Assembly (NCBI GenBank): GCA_021774795.1
Contig: JAJFIR010000053.1
Location: 1-64,000, forward strand
Direction: 5' to 3'
Length of the DNA: 64,000 nucleotides
DNA from: Emcibacteraceae bacterium
GTDB lineage: Bacteria; Pseudomonadota; Alphaproteobacteria; Sphingomonadales; Emcibacteraceae
Numbering within the stretch: the stretch's first letter is position 1; each line of letters starts with the position of its first letter. Shown here in pieces: positions 9,701-17,096 of this stretch. The position numbers and the translations under genes were made by a program. The notes beneath the pieces were generated by a model. The model saw nothing but the letters and a program-made list of their open reading frames with translations. It ran no database searches and was not told the origin of the DNA.

Positions 9701-9974
9701 TGAAGATGAAACGGGTATCTCAAACGCTATATTATGGCCAACTGTTTTTGAAGCCAATCGAAAGGTGGCTATTACAGCACGCTTTTTGGGTATTCGCGGC
9801 TTAATGCAACGGGAGCAATCTGTCATTCATATTATAGCAAAAGAGCTTATTGATTTAAGTGCAGAGCTAACAGCGCTCGAAAATCCGAGTGATGCAATAG
9901 AAAGAAGCAGAAATGACAATGAAAAAGTCAAACAGATATCGTCAACACTACCAAAGGGAAGAAACTTTCATTAG
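6753..9974 (+). CDS. dnaE2: DnaE2, error-prone DNA polymerase III alpha-type subunit
   Basis: C-family replicative-type polymerase of 1073 residues that carries out error-prone translesion synthesis after DNA damage. The N-terminal PHP domain (SNFSFLRGASHPEEM onward), the polymerase core with the catalytic PDIDVDF motif near residue 380, tandem HhH segments and a C-terminal OB-fold (about 960-1030) are all present. The length is usual for DnaE2 and shorter than DnaE1. The start ATG at 6753 shares the sequence ATGA with the imuB stop, giving a three-gene coupled operon controlled by LexA. The gene ends 32 bases from the convergent MFS gene. Confidence 0.94.
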   Translation: MKQDYVELSVTSNFSFLRGASHPEEMMNTAAELGYEKIAITDRNSFAGIVRAHVSAKEVGVQLIVGVRLVLQDGFQVLCFPEDRLAYGRLSKLLTKGNRRAEKGDCILFLEDLVELETGHIFMALPEYDWESEFEISLNWLAEKFPNQVYLAATRLYQGNDDERLGKLHALSLKVNIPMVATNDVHYHVPNRRSLQDVLTCIREHVTIDEAGFKITANAERHLKSQEEISHIYRGYEEAVIRSSEIAERCTFSLDELAYEYPDEPAGQSASPQEELARLTWIGAKERYPDGINEKVKATLQHEIDLIDELDYAPYFLTVYDIVRFARSRGILCQGRGSAANSAVCFCLGITSVDPVQINLLFERFISAERGEPPDIDVDFEHERREEVIQYIYEKYGRHRAGITATVVCYRVKMAVREVGKVMGLSEDTITALGMIGWDWSTKVLHDQTSGIDFSDYRLNTTLLLAQELIGFPRHLSQHVGGFVITRGPLEEVCPIANAAMVDRTYVEWDKDDLAALKILKIDVLALGMLSCIRKAFTLLESHYSRSYNLATIPTEDSRTYDMICKADTIGVFQIESRAQMSMLPRLRPRKFYDLVIEIALVRPGPIQGDMVHPYLRRRQGLEDHTFPSQELADILEKTLGVPLFQEQAMSIAIVAAGFTAGEADQLRRAMATFKRTGTIGHFKEKFISGMLAKDYDQDFAERCFKQIEGFSDYGFPESHSASFALLAYVSSWLKCHFPDVFACAILNSLPMGFYSSSSLVRDFKDHDGEVLPPDINYSTWDHQLSDAENPQTLTEEGGRKYAVRLGFRQDKGLKKSEMDKLVALRKKGYDSVRDLYFRTGLSVAAIEKLANADAFRSIGFDRRDALWAAQGLGAPTGQRSAVEDLPLYAFAADKNSDALQKEKEIALPSMTLGEHVVEDYQVMKLSLKAHPVSFARPKLKTDGFITAKELMDHPSNRMVSVAGLVLVRQRPGTASGVIFVTLEDETGISNAILWPTVFEANRKVAITARFLGIRGLMQREQSVIHIIAKELIDLSAELTALENPSDAIERSRNDNEKVKQISSTLPKGRNFH

Positions 9975-10006
9975 TTTGGATTATCAGATTGTATCAAGTG
10001 GCTTTC

Positions 10007-11269
10007 TTACTGCGCTACACTTGCTTTGACTTCTGCGGAGAAATTGTAATTACCAAGCCTTGAAACGAGCAAGCAACCAAGCATTAAAGAGGCCATCGCC
10101 GAAATCAAAGTGATATTATAACTACCATATTTGTCAAACCCAAAACCCATAATTGCAGGGCCGAAACCGGTTCCCAGGCTAAAGCTCACAATCTGAAAAC
10201 CGAATAAAACACCGAAGTTTTTTAAACCAAAATAGCGCGATATAAGAAAAGGTATTACGTCAAATTCTGCGCCCATGCCAATGCCAAACAGCAGAATAGG
10301 CACAACGGCGAAACCCGGTTCCATTCCAGACAGGAAAAATGCATAGGCGAGTATCGGACCGGCTAAAAAGCAAATCGCGACATATGGCGCATGAAATATA
10401 TCAAGGAGATATCCGGCAATGGCCCTACCAAACAAAACCCCTACGCCCATCAAGCCCACATAAAGTGCCGCTTTTTCGGCGGTAAGACCGGCATCCACAA
10501 GCATGGGTGATAAATGAACTAAACCACCGGAGTTTCCAACGGCTATCAGAAAAAATCCAATTGCAATAAACCAGAATGTCGGCGTTTTTAGCGAAGTGCC
10601 CACAGAATAGCCTTCTTCATCTTTAGCGGTTGGTTGATTAACGTGCAGGTTTTCTATAGTGCTGCGTGCTAGTTCATTTGGCGGCCTGTCTTTTAAAATA
10701 AGAAATAGTGGTAAAAAAGAGACAATAAATACGATCAACCCCAAATAACGGTATGCAAGACGCCAGCCGAATTCACCAATCAAAGCTTGGCTTAATACCG
10801 GCATTATAGCGGCACCAATCCCCATACCGGCCAGCACGATACCGAGCGCCAAACCACGGCGTTTATTAAACCATGCGGAAACGATTTTTGTGTAGGTCAT
10901 AGGACCCGTTCCACCTGCAAAAAGTACCATCGCAAGTGAAATCAAATAAAGCTGGGTTAAGTTTTGAATGAAGGAATAAGACGCGAGAGTAACGGACAGA
11001 CAAATCACACCGATAAGAACCATACGGCTTGAACCAAAACGGTCACTGAGTATTCCGACAAGCGGTGCTGCGATCAAATTACCCATTAACCCAATTGTCA
11101 GAGCCAGTGAAACTTCGCCTCTGCCGGCTTGTAAAGCTTCCGTAAGCGGATCGATAAAAACCCCAAAGCCATAGATTAGAAAAATTGGAACGCCAAATAT
11201 CATCCCGATCATGCAGCCGACTATTAGAAGCCCACTGTTGAAGTACCATTCATCATCATTTTTAAACAT
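10007..11269 (-). CDS. MFS transporter, monocarboxylate/aromatic-acid type
   Basis: Inner-membrane major facilitator protein of 420 residues with about twelve hydrophobic helices. It resembles the monocarboxylate/oxalate-formate antiporter branch: early GVPIFLIYGFGVF, then the MFS loop motif G-I-L-S-D-R-F-G at about residues 75-82 and PILFGIG-type helices in the second half. It is divergent from the dienelactone hydrolase, and the inverted repeat at 11350-11366 lies between them, so it is probably the uptake carrier for an organic or aromatic acid degraded by the neighbouring genes. The substrate is inferred from context only. Confidence 0.85.
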   Translation of the reverse strand: MFKNDDEWYFNSGLLIVGCMIGMIFGVPIFLIYGFGVFIDPLTEALQAGRGEVSLALTIGLMGNLIAAPLVGILSDRFGSSRMVLIGVICLSVTLASYSFIQNLTQLYLISLAMVLFAGGTGPMTYTKIVSAWFNKRRGLALGIVLAGMGIGAAIMPVLSQALIGEFGWRLAYRYLGLIVFIVSFLPLFLILKDRPPNELARSTIENLHVNQPTAKDEEGYSVGTSLKTPTFWFIAIGFFLIAVGNSGGLVHLSPMLVDAGLTAEKAALYVGLMGVGVLFGRAIAGYLLDIFHAPYVAICFLAGPILAYAFFLSGMEPGFAVVPILLFGIGMGAEFDVIPFLISRYFGLKNFGVLFGFQIVSFSLGTGFGPAIMGFGFDKYGSYNITLISAMASLMLGCLLVSRLGNYNFSAEVKASVAQ

Positions 11270-11349
11270 TTTTAAATACCCTTTAGCGCAAAAGATAGAG
11301 GAAAGTCATTGACCATTCAACAAAAATGACATTTCCCGGACCGATAATA

Positions 11350-11366
11350 TGTCAGTTTTGTTGACA
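11350..11366. promoter_or_regulatory. Inverted-repeat operator, site 1 (candidate MarR box)
   Basis: TGTCAGTTTTGTTGACA, a 17-base interrupted palindrome with arms TGTCA and TGACA, lies in the divergent region between the MFS gene and the dienelactone hydrolase gene. The same arms with the same spacing recur at 16552-16568, in front of rdhA and marR. The size and symmetry fit a MarR-family dimer site. The assignment to the MarR protein encoded at 16617-17096 is inference. Confidence 0.6.
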
Positions 11367-11458
11367 TTGTATTTCCATCGTAGCACAGTAGTTTTATAAC
11401 CTAGTGTTAGTTTGGGAAAGGCGTGTTATAATTTTATTATAACCAGAGGACATAATTC

Positions 11459-12163
11459 ATGTGCCATACTAAAAAAATAGATTTTTTTGGTAACCTGATG
11501 GAATATAAAGAACTTTCAGAACAAGTTGAAGCCATTCGGTTTGGTGGATCAGGCCGTCGCATCGCCATCTTGCCGGATATATTTGGCTTAACCGATTTTT
11601 ACCGCGGATATGCTTCTTACATAGCAAATTTTGGAGCAGACGTATTTTTGGTAAACCCATGGGCCGAGTTTGGCGGTCCGCGTGATATTTCCCGTGATGC
11701 AGCTTACGATCGACGCGCGAAAATTAAAGACAAAGAATATTGCGATCATCTGGAATTGTTTCTGGCAGAACAAAATATAGATGCTGTGGTTGGCTTTTGC
11801 TTGGGGGGTAATTTTGCGCTGGAATTAGCACGAAGGGGATATGCAGGTACAAATGTTTCCATCTATCCGCTGCCGTGGGGTATGGATAATCAGGATAAAA
11901 TAACACCTGCATTTGAATTTATGCCTACTTTATCAAAAGAAGTTACTATTTTTATGGGAGAAGCGGACCACCTGGCGGGAGCAGAAAATATTCGAAAAAT
12001 AATTGATCAGGTTGCAATGAACGATAAACTGACTTTAAATTTATACAGCGGTTCAAACCATGGGTTTTTCACAGATATTGATGGTGAAGATGAGCAATTG
12101 AAAGAAAATGCTCTTGATGCAATTACAAAAGTGAACCATATATTATTTCCCAATAATGACTGA
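11459..12163 (+). CDS. Dienelactone hydrolase family protein
   Basis: Alpha/beta hydrolase of 234 residues in the dienelactone hydrolase family, which opens cis/trans-dienelactone to maleylacetate in chloro-aromatic degradation. The expected Cys-Asp-His triad is visible: Cys in GFCLGG (about residue 118), Asp in GEADHLAG (about 171) and His in GSNHGFF (about 201). It is followed 27 bases later by maleylacetate reductase, the next enzyme of that pathway, which supports the call. AGAGGA lies about nine bases before the ATG at 11459; an internal ATG at 11498 is a weaker alternative. The divergent promoter region holds the operator-like repeat. Confidence 0.85.
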   Translation: MCHTKKIDFFGNLMEYKELSEQVEAIRFGGSGRRIAILPDIFGLTDFYRGYASYIANFGADVFLVNPWAEFGGPRDISRDAAYDRRAKIKDKEYCDHLELFLAEQNIDAVVGFCLGGNFALELARRGYAGTNVSIYPLPWGMDNQDKITPAFEFMPTLSKEVTIFMGEADHLAGAENIRKIIDQVAMNDKLTLNLYSGSNHGFFTDIDGEDEQLKENALDAITKVNHILFPNND

Positions 12164-12190
12164 ATTTATTTGTCTAGTGGACACAACAAA

Positions 12191-13255
12191 ATGCTGAATT
12201 TCCAATATCAATCACTGCCGTGGAACATAATCTTTGGTGCGGGTTGCTTGAAGCACTTGCCGGTTGAACTGGAGGTTCTTGGTTTTTCCAGACCTCTTGT
12301 ACTATCCACATCTGGGCAAGTAAAAAACGCACAAAGCATCGTCGAGTTATTGGCAACAAATGGGGTGGGTTTATTCGATGGTGCAAGAATGCATGTTCCC
12401 GCTGTTGTAGTTGAAGACGCTGCAATTATTGCGAAAAAGTTAAATGCGGATTGCACGGTTTCGATCGGCGGCGGATCAACAACAGGGCTTGGAAAAGCAT
12501 TGGCCCTTCGTCACAACATTCCCTATATCGCAATACCCACCACATACGCCGGATCGGAAATGACCAATATTTGGGGCATAACGGAAAAAGGGCGTAAAGT
12601 CACAGGAAGAGATAACAAAGTTTTACCCCGTCTCATAATCTATGATCCGGAACTAACCATGTCATTACCTGCATCCGTCGTTGGCCCGAGTGGGCTTAAT
12701 GCTATGGCGCAGGCTGTGGTTAACATCGCGACCGATAACTTAAACCCTATTGTTACATCAATGGCAATAGAGGCTGTACGCAATATATCAGCCTATCTAC
12801 CGAAGATTATTACCGACCCGATGAATATTGAGGCCCGCTCAAAGGTCTTGCTTGGTGCAAGTCTTGCCGGTGCCGCCCTTGGTACCGGCACAACCAGCTT
12901 GCATCACAAGCTTTGTCATACTTTTGGCGGTACTTTTAATACACCCCACGCTGAAACACATGCGGTACTATTGGCGCACTGTGTTGCCTATAACGCATCC
13001 GCGACGAAGGAAGGAACACATAAAGTAGCTCAGGCAATGAATGTTGCCGATGCGGCGTTGGGTATTTATGATCTTGCAAAAGCTGTTGGCGCGCCAACAA
13101 CATTAAAAGAAATTGGTATAGAATATGATGATCTGGGTAAAGCGGTCTCGGTAGCGATGGAGATGTCTATGGTTAATCCGGAACCTGTCACCGCAGAGCG
13201 CTTAAGACAGTTGCTGGAAAATGCTTATTACGGACATATGCCGAAGGCTTTTTAA
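12191..13255 (+). CDS. Maleylacetate reductase (iron-type alcohol dehydrogenase fold)
   Basis: NAD(P)H-dependent reduction of maleylacetate to 3-oxoadipate, the funnel step for hydroxyquinol and halocatechol pathways. The 354-residue protein has the group III alcohol dehydrogenase layout: an NAD-binding half with GGGSTTGLGKAL and PTTYAGSE, then an all-helical half with H-rich SLHHKLCHTFGG and HAETHA. Family members open close to the Phe-Gly-Ala-Gly segment, so the ATG at 12191 is preferred to an upstream TTG at 12170. It ends 12 bases from the convergent rdhA stop. Other iron-dependent dehydrogenases are possible, but the dienelactone hydrolase next to it makes this assignment likely. Confidence 0.88.
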   Translation: MLNFQYQSLPWNIIFGAGCLKHLPVELEVLGFSRPLVLSTSGQVKNAQSIVELLATNGVGLFDGARMHVPAVVVEDAAIIAKKLNADCTVSIGGGSTTGLGKALALRHNIPYIAIPTTYAGSEMTNIWGITEKGRKVTGRDNKVLPRLIIYDPELTMSLPASVVGPSGLNAMAQAVVNIATDNLNPIVTSMAIEAVRNISAYLPKIITDPMNIEARSKVLLGASLAGAALGTGTTSLHHKLCHTFGGTFNTPHAETHAVLLAHCVAYNASATKEGTHKVAQAMNVADAALGIYDLAKAVGAPTTLKEIGIEYDDLGKAVSVAMEMSMVNPEPVTAERLRQLLENAYYGHMPKAF

Positions 13256-13267
13256 TAGCGCAGTGTG

Positions 13268-16200
13268 TTACAGGTCAATAACCAATTTGCCTGCTTCTTT
13301 CGCGGCGCGGGAGCAACATAAGGTTATTTTATTTTCTTGCTGTGATTTACTAAGAACGTAATCGCGGTGTTCAACGCTGCCTTCTGTGTAATCGGCGATG
13401 CATACGCCGCAAAGTCCATCTGAACATTTAACGTCTATAGGAAAACCAGCTTCAGTTAAAGCGTCCGCCGCAGATTTATCGGCAGGGACACCAATTTTTT
13501 GACCGCTTTTTTCTAGTTCGATGACAAAATCATGATTTTCATATTCAACATCCCCGGGAACAGTGAAATATTCTCTGTGTAAATTATCTTCTTCCCACCC
13601 TTGCTCAAGGGCTGATGCGAAAACCGCATCCATAAAGCCGGATGGCCCGCAAGTATAAAGATGATTCCCCGATCGGAAATTGCCTAATACGTCAGCCACG
13701 TTCAAACGATTTTCATCACTAAAATAGCATTTTACGTGATCGCACCATGGAATGTTACGTAGCTCTTCGACAAACCCGGCACTCGCGCGGGTTGACGCTT
13801 TGTAATATAAGATAAAATCTTCGTTCTTTTTATATAGTTCATGTGCCATTGCAATCAGGGGAGTGACGCCTATGCCTCCTGCCATCAGAATGGTTCTCTT
13901 GGCTTCTTCAATCAGTGGGAAGTGATTTCTTGGCCTTGAAATCATCACCATTTTCCCTTGCATAAGGCGTTGATGAATGCGCAACGACCCGCCGGTTCCG
14001 TCATCCTCACGAAGAACGGCTACTGAGTAAGTTGATGGATTGTCAGGATCACTACATAAGCTATATTGCCTTATAAATTGTGGAGCGACCATGACATCAA
14101 TGTGGGCGCCTGCGGCGTACCGCGGAAGATCTTTTCCATCCGGTAATTGAAATTCAAACTTTATGATTTTACCGTCAGACGAAATAATCTGTTTTTTCTT
14201 TATAATAACAGGAAATACAGGTGGTGGTCCTTCCGGCACTTGATATTTTGGCACTAAATCATCCACTTCGCCTTTAGCCAATAGTTCTTTATATTCTTGC
14301 GGTGAACGCAGGGCTTTAAAAGCTTTTATACCGGCTTCCCGGTCCAATGGTTGCGGCTCCATGTAGGGGGTGGGTGCGATATCGGCCGGATAACAAGCGA
14401 GAGTTTGATCTTCGGCCTTTAGTTTAAGATGGGTATTTAATTCGCGTCTATTCACATTGGCCACTTTGGCTATTTTTCCGCCGTTAGTTCCCGCTTCCAG
14501 ATCCCACCACCATTTTTTGATGGGATTTATACTGCCATTTCCCAGCCAGTCATCTATGCGGCTTAATAGGGGGGCGGTTGAAGGAAAATGCGTGGCTAAA
14601 AATCGAAAAGGGGCTTCTTTAAAAATACCTTCTAAATTCCAGGGGCATGTCTTCATACAGCGCCCACACATAGAGCCGGCAGTATTTGTCATGCGGTACC
14701 GGGTGCATTTTTCGGCGTCAGAACGCCATATTTCGTAGCCATTAAACATCACTTTTTTACCGGCACTAATAGCACCTGACGGGCATTCGCGGGCGCATTT
14801 ATTGCAGTTATCGCAAAAGGTCTGCAAGCCGAAATTAATTGGTTTATCGACGGCTAATGGGAAATCAGTTGTGATGATACCGCACTTAAGCCGCGGCCCT
14901 AAAAACGGATTGAGCATAACATCACCAATTCTGCTTACCTCACCTAGGCCGGAAAGCAGTACCAGCGGCGGTTGTATGACATCACCGTCTGAAGCCGTGT
15001 GATTGGTTGCGGGAAACCCCAGACGGCGAAGATGCTGAACAACCACACCATTTAAAAGCGAACCACGCATATAAGCCCGCATGCTTTGCGCCGCGGATAA
15101 ATAATCGTCCCCGCTGGCGCCTTCCATGGTTTCATGGCCTTGATCGATCAAGGTTGTTACGGCAAATTTATGGGCCGGTTTAATTGGCCTTCCGCCTTCA
15201 TCATGGGAATACCACACCCAGTCCGGTGCCTCAGAAATCCCAACAAGGTCTGCCCCTAAAAAATGAAGTGTCGCTTTGATAATATCGGCATTATTTTGCG
15301 GATCATCATAACTCTCTACTCGCTCATCATTTTCTTCGGCGCGCTGTAAAATAACCAACGTATTAAGCATGGCAACAAGAGCAGCACAATTTGGATTTTT
15401 CATGACGACAGCGCCGTCGATACTGGCATCCCGGGGACCCTTTCCCAAATCACCGATAAATGATCTTTGAAAAAAATCAGCCCGTTTGGGTAATCTGGGT
15501 ATGCGTTCGCTATCGACAAGGCTGGTGGGGTTTTTCTGTGTTTTGATCTTTTCGGTGGGGAACATGCTGTCTTTAAATTGTCTGTTCTTAAACGGCTTTG
15601 CGTTAAAGGTATTTTTATGTGATGCCGTCCCTAACCACCACGAGGGTCCTTTGCTGCGAACGCGGTCCATCAGGTTTTGTTCACGAAGCGGTTGATCAGG
15701 CGCGAGCGAAAGATTGCTCGTAACCACGGCCAGACCAAACCCGTCACCAATATAGGGGTTTGTGACGGATATTCCGTCCCACTGGGCAATACCGGACTTT
15801 ATTGCGACTTTATTAAAATCAATATCAGAACTGGTCGCACTATGTGCCCGCGCATCAAAACCGAGGGTGCGCAGGTAATTTGCCCCCGCAACGGCACATT
15901 CCATCGCCCTAAGGCTTGATCGATAAATCTGTAAATCTTGTATCCACTTGGAACCTGGTTCGTCCTTCTCTGGTTCTCGCGAAAATTCATAAGCGTAAAT
16001 GATCGCATGTGTGTGTTTTTCAACAGGTTTCTGATGCACCGTCTTTGCCATAGTCACACGCATATAGGCCATGCTGATGGTCATGGGGATCGGCTTGCTT
16101 GCGGCTTCCTTCGCATCATTAAACCACTGATCGACGCGCGGATGAATAAATGGTCTTTCGAGAATTAAGTCTTCTGATAAATCACAAACGCCGACAAGGC

Positions 16201-16495
16201 TCGCATCCATAAAATAACCAAATGCTTTTAAATTATTGGATCTTTCAATTGGGCAGATCGGAATTTCTGCTTCACTTGGTGTAGTGGGCCCGTCCCTAAC
16301 CGCATCAAGAAGTGAAATATAATCATCAATGGCATGGCGAATTGAACGCGGGTCATTTTCTGGGGCAACCTGCAAGGGAACGCACGGCGGGCAATGGTCA
16401 AATGAAGGTGAAGACGGTTCTTCTATTCTACCGAGTTTTTCCATGGGATAAGGTCCCAAATGTACTGGTCTATTTCGGTATGAGAATAAATTCAT
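13268..16495 (-). CDS. rdhA: Self-sufficient reductive dehalogenase fused to FMN/2Fe-2S reductase
   Basis: A 1075-residue fusion enzyme. Residues 1 to about 750 are a corrinoid-dependent reductive dehalogenase: CDNCNKCARECP (from about 560) and C-x12-CGRCMKTCP (about 598-620) are the two [4Fe-4S] motifs. Residues about 765-985 are a phthalate-dioxygenase-reductase-like module with RQYSLCSDP (FMN) and GGIGVTPL (NAD(P)H). The C-terminus is a plant-type [2Fe-2S] domain (CSDGLCGVC...CC). There is no twin-arginine signal and no membrane-anchor gene beside it, so it fits the cytosolic, oxygen-tolerant catabolic class (for example the bromoxynil dehalogenase BhbA of Comamonas) and not the respiratory class. 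Electrons would flow NAD(P)H-FMN-2Fe-2S-4Fe-4S-corrinoid. It is transcribed away from marR across the operator at 16552-16568. The halogenated substrate is unknown. Confidence 0.93.
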   Translation of the reverse strand: MNLFSYRNRPVHLGPYPMEKLGRIEEPSSPSFDHCPPCVPLQVAPENDPRSIRHAIDDYISLLDAVRDGPTTPSEAEIPICPIERSNNLKAFGYFMDASLVGVCDLSEDLILERPFIHPRVDQWFNDAKEAASKPIPMTISMAYMRVTMAKTVHQKPVEKHTHAIIYAYEFSREPEKDEPGSKWIQDLQIYRSSLRAMECAVAGANYLRTLGFDARAHSATSSDIDFNKVAIKSGIAQWDGISVTNPYIGDGFGLAVVTSNLSLAPDQPLREQNLMDRVRSKGPSWWLGTASHKNTFNAKPFKNRQFKDSMFPTEKIKTQKNPTSLVDSERIPRLPKRADFFQRSFIGDLGKGPRDASIDGAVVMKNPNCAALVAMLNTLVILQRAEENDERVESYDDPQNNADIIKATLHFLGADLVGISEAPDWVWYSHDEGGRPIKPAHKFAVTTLIDQGHETMEGASGDDYLSAAQSMRAYMRGSLLNGVVVQHLRRLGFPATNHTASDGDVIQPPLVLLSGLGEVSRIGDVMLNPFLGPRLKCGIITTDFPLAVDKPINFGLQTFCDNCNKCARECPSGAISAGKKVMFNGYEIWRSDAEKCTRYRMTNTAGSMCGRCMKTCPWNLEGIFKEAPFRFLATHFPSTAPLLSRIDDWLGNGSINPIKKWWWDLEAGTNGGKIAKVANVNRRELNTHLKLKAEDQTLACYPADIAPTPYMEPQPLDREAGIKAFKALRSPQEYKELLAKGEVDDLVPKYQVPEGPPPVFPVIIKKKQIISSDGKIIKFEFQLPDGKDLPRYAAGAHIDVMVAPQFIRQYSLCSDPDNPSTYSVAVLREDDGTGGSLRIHQRLMQGKMVMISRPRNHFPLIEEAKRTILMAGGIGVTPLIAMAHELYKKNEDFILYYKASTRASAGFVEELRNIPWCDHVKCYFSDENRLNVADVLGNFRSGNHLYTCGPSGFMDAVFASALEQGWEEDNLHREYFTVPGDVEYENHDFVIELEKSGQKIGVPADKSAADALTEAGFPIDVKCSDGLCGVCIADYTEGSVEHRDYVLSKSQQENKITLCCSRAAKEAGKLVIDL

Positions 16496-16551
16496 TTAAG
16501 AAAACCATATGTAAGAATTTGATCAAGCGTGTCTGATTTTAAGTATCAAAA

Positions 16552-16568
16552 TGTCAATATAGTTGACA
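16552..16568. promoter_or_regulatory. Inverted-repeat operator, site 2 (candidate MarR box)
   Basis: TGTCAATATAGTTGACA is a perfect 6-5-6 palindrome between the divergent rdhA and marR genes. It shares both arms and the spacing with the site at 11350-11366. The outward-facing TTGACA arms could also serve as -35 elements, so a bound regulator would block both promoters. No convincing -10 was found. Confidence 0.68.
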
Positions 16569-16616
16569 TAATTATATATTAAGTGAAGAATGATTAAAAT
16601 TAAAGGAGAATATTTC

Positions 16617-17096
16617 TTGCCAATAATACAAGGATCAGACGACCTGGACACACCGTTGATGGTTAAGCTGGTGAAAGCGATGAATTGGGCACATCAGAAT
16701 CTGCAAATGGAGATTGAGAAGTCGGGTGCTGCGCCTTTTACTATTAATCAGGGAATAGTTCTTTCCAATATTTTGTTAGGCATTAACCGTCCTTCCGATT
16801 TAGCACGCGAAATGGAAATAAGCAGACAGGCCGTATCGATCATTCTAAAACAACTCGAAGAAAGAGGTATAATTGAACTGATTGCTGATCCGCAGCACAA
16901 ATTGGCAAAAATCGCCCGTATGTTACCAAACGTTGAAAATGAAGGTATACTTGATGTAATTCATCAGGCGCGCAACGCTACTGAGGCGCGCTTAAGAAAA
17001 AGAATTGGTACTGGAAAATTCAAAAACCTACAGGTTGCATTGGGCTCAAACTGGGGCCCAATTGGAGAATATAAGAACGGGGAGAAAAAACCATGA
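16617..17096 (+). CDS. MarR-family transcriptional regulator
   Basis: Small winged-helix regulator (159 residues) with the recognition-helix region PSDLAREMEISRQAVSIILK at about residues 55-75 and the wing after it. MarR proteins bind short palindromes as dimers and release DNA on binding aromatic ligands. Location supports autoregulation: the 17-base palindrome at 16552-16568 lies just upstream and a second copy lies in the MFS/hydrolase promoter region. The TTG at 16617 has GGAG eight bases before it; an in-frame ATG at 16590 has a much weaker site, so a start nine residues earlier is possible. Its stop overlaps the P450 start (ATGA). Confidence 0.82.
   Translation: MPIIQGSDDLDTPLMVKLVKAMNWAHQNLQMEIEKSGAAPFTINQGIVLSNILLGINRPSDLAREMEISRQAVSIILKQLEERGIIELIADPQHKLAKIARMLPNVENEGILDVIHQARNATEARLRKRIGTGKFKNLQVALGSNWGPIGEYKNGEKKP

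Noticed and set aside
11305-11331. Second possible operator, GTCATT...AATGAC, near the MFS start
   Set aside because: Arms are short, spacing differs from the two good sites and it could be chance.
13268-16495. Respiratory (membrane-bound) reductive dehalogenase
   Set aside because: No twin-arginine signal, no rdhB anchor gene, and a fused NAD(P)H reductase; fits the cytosolic catabolic class.
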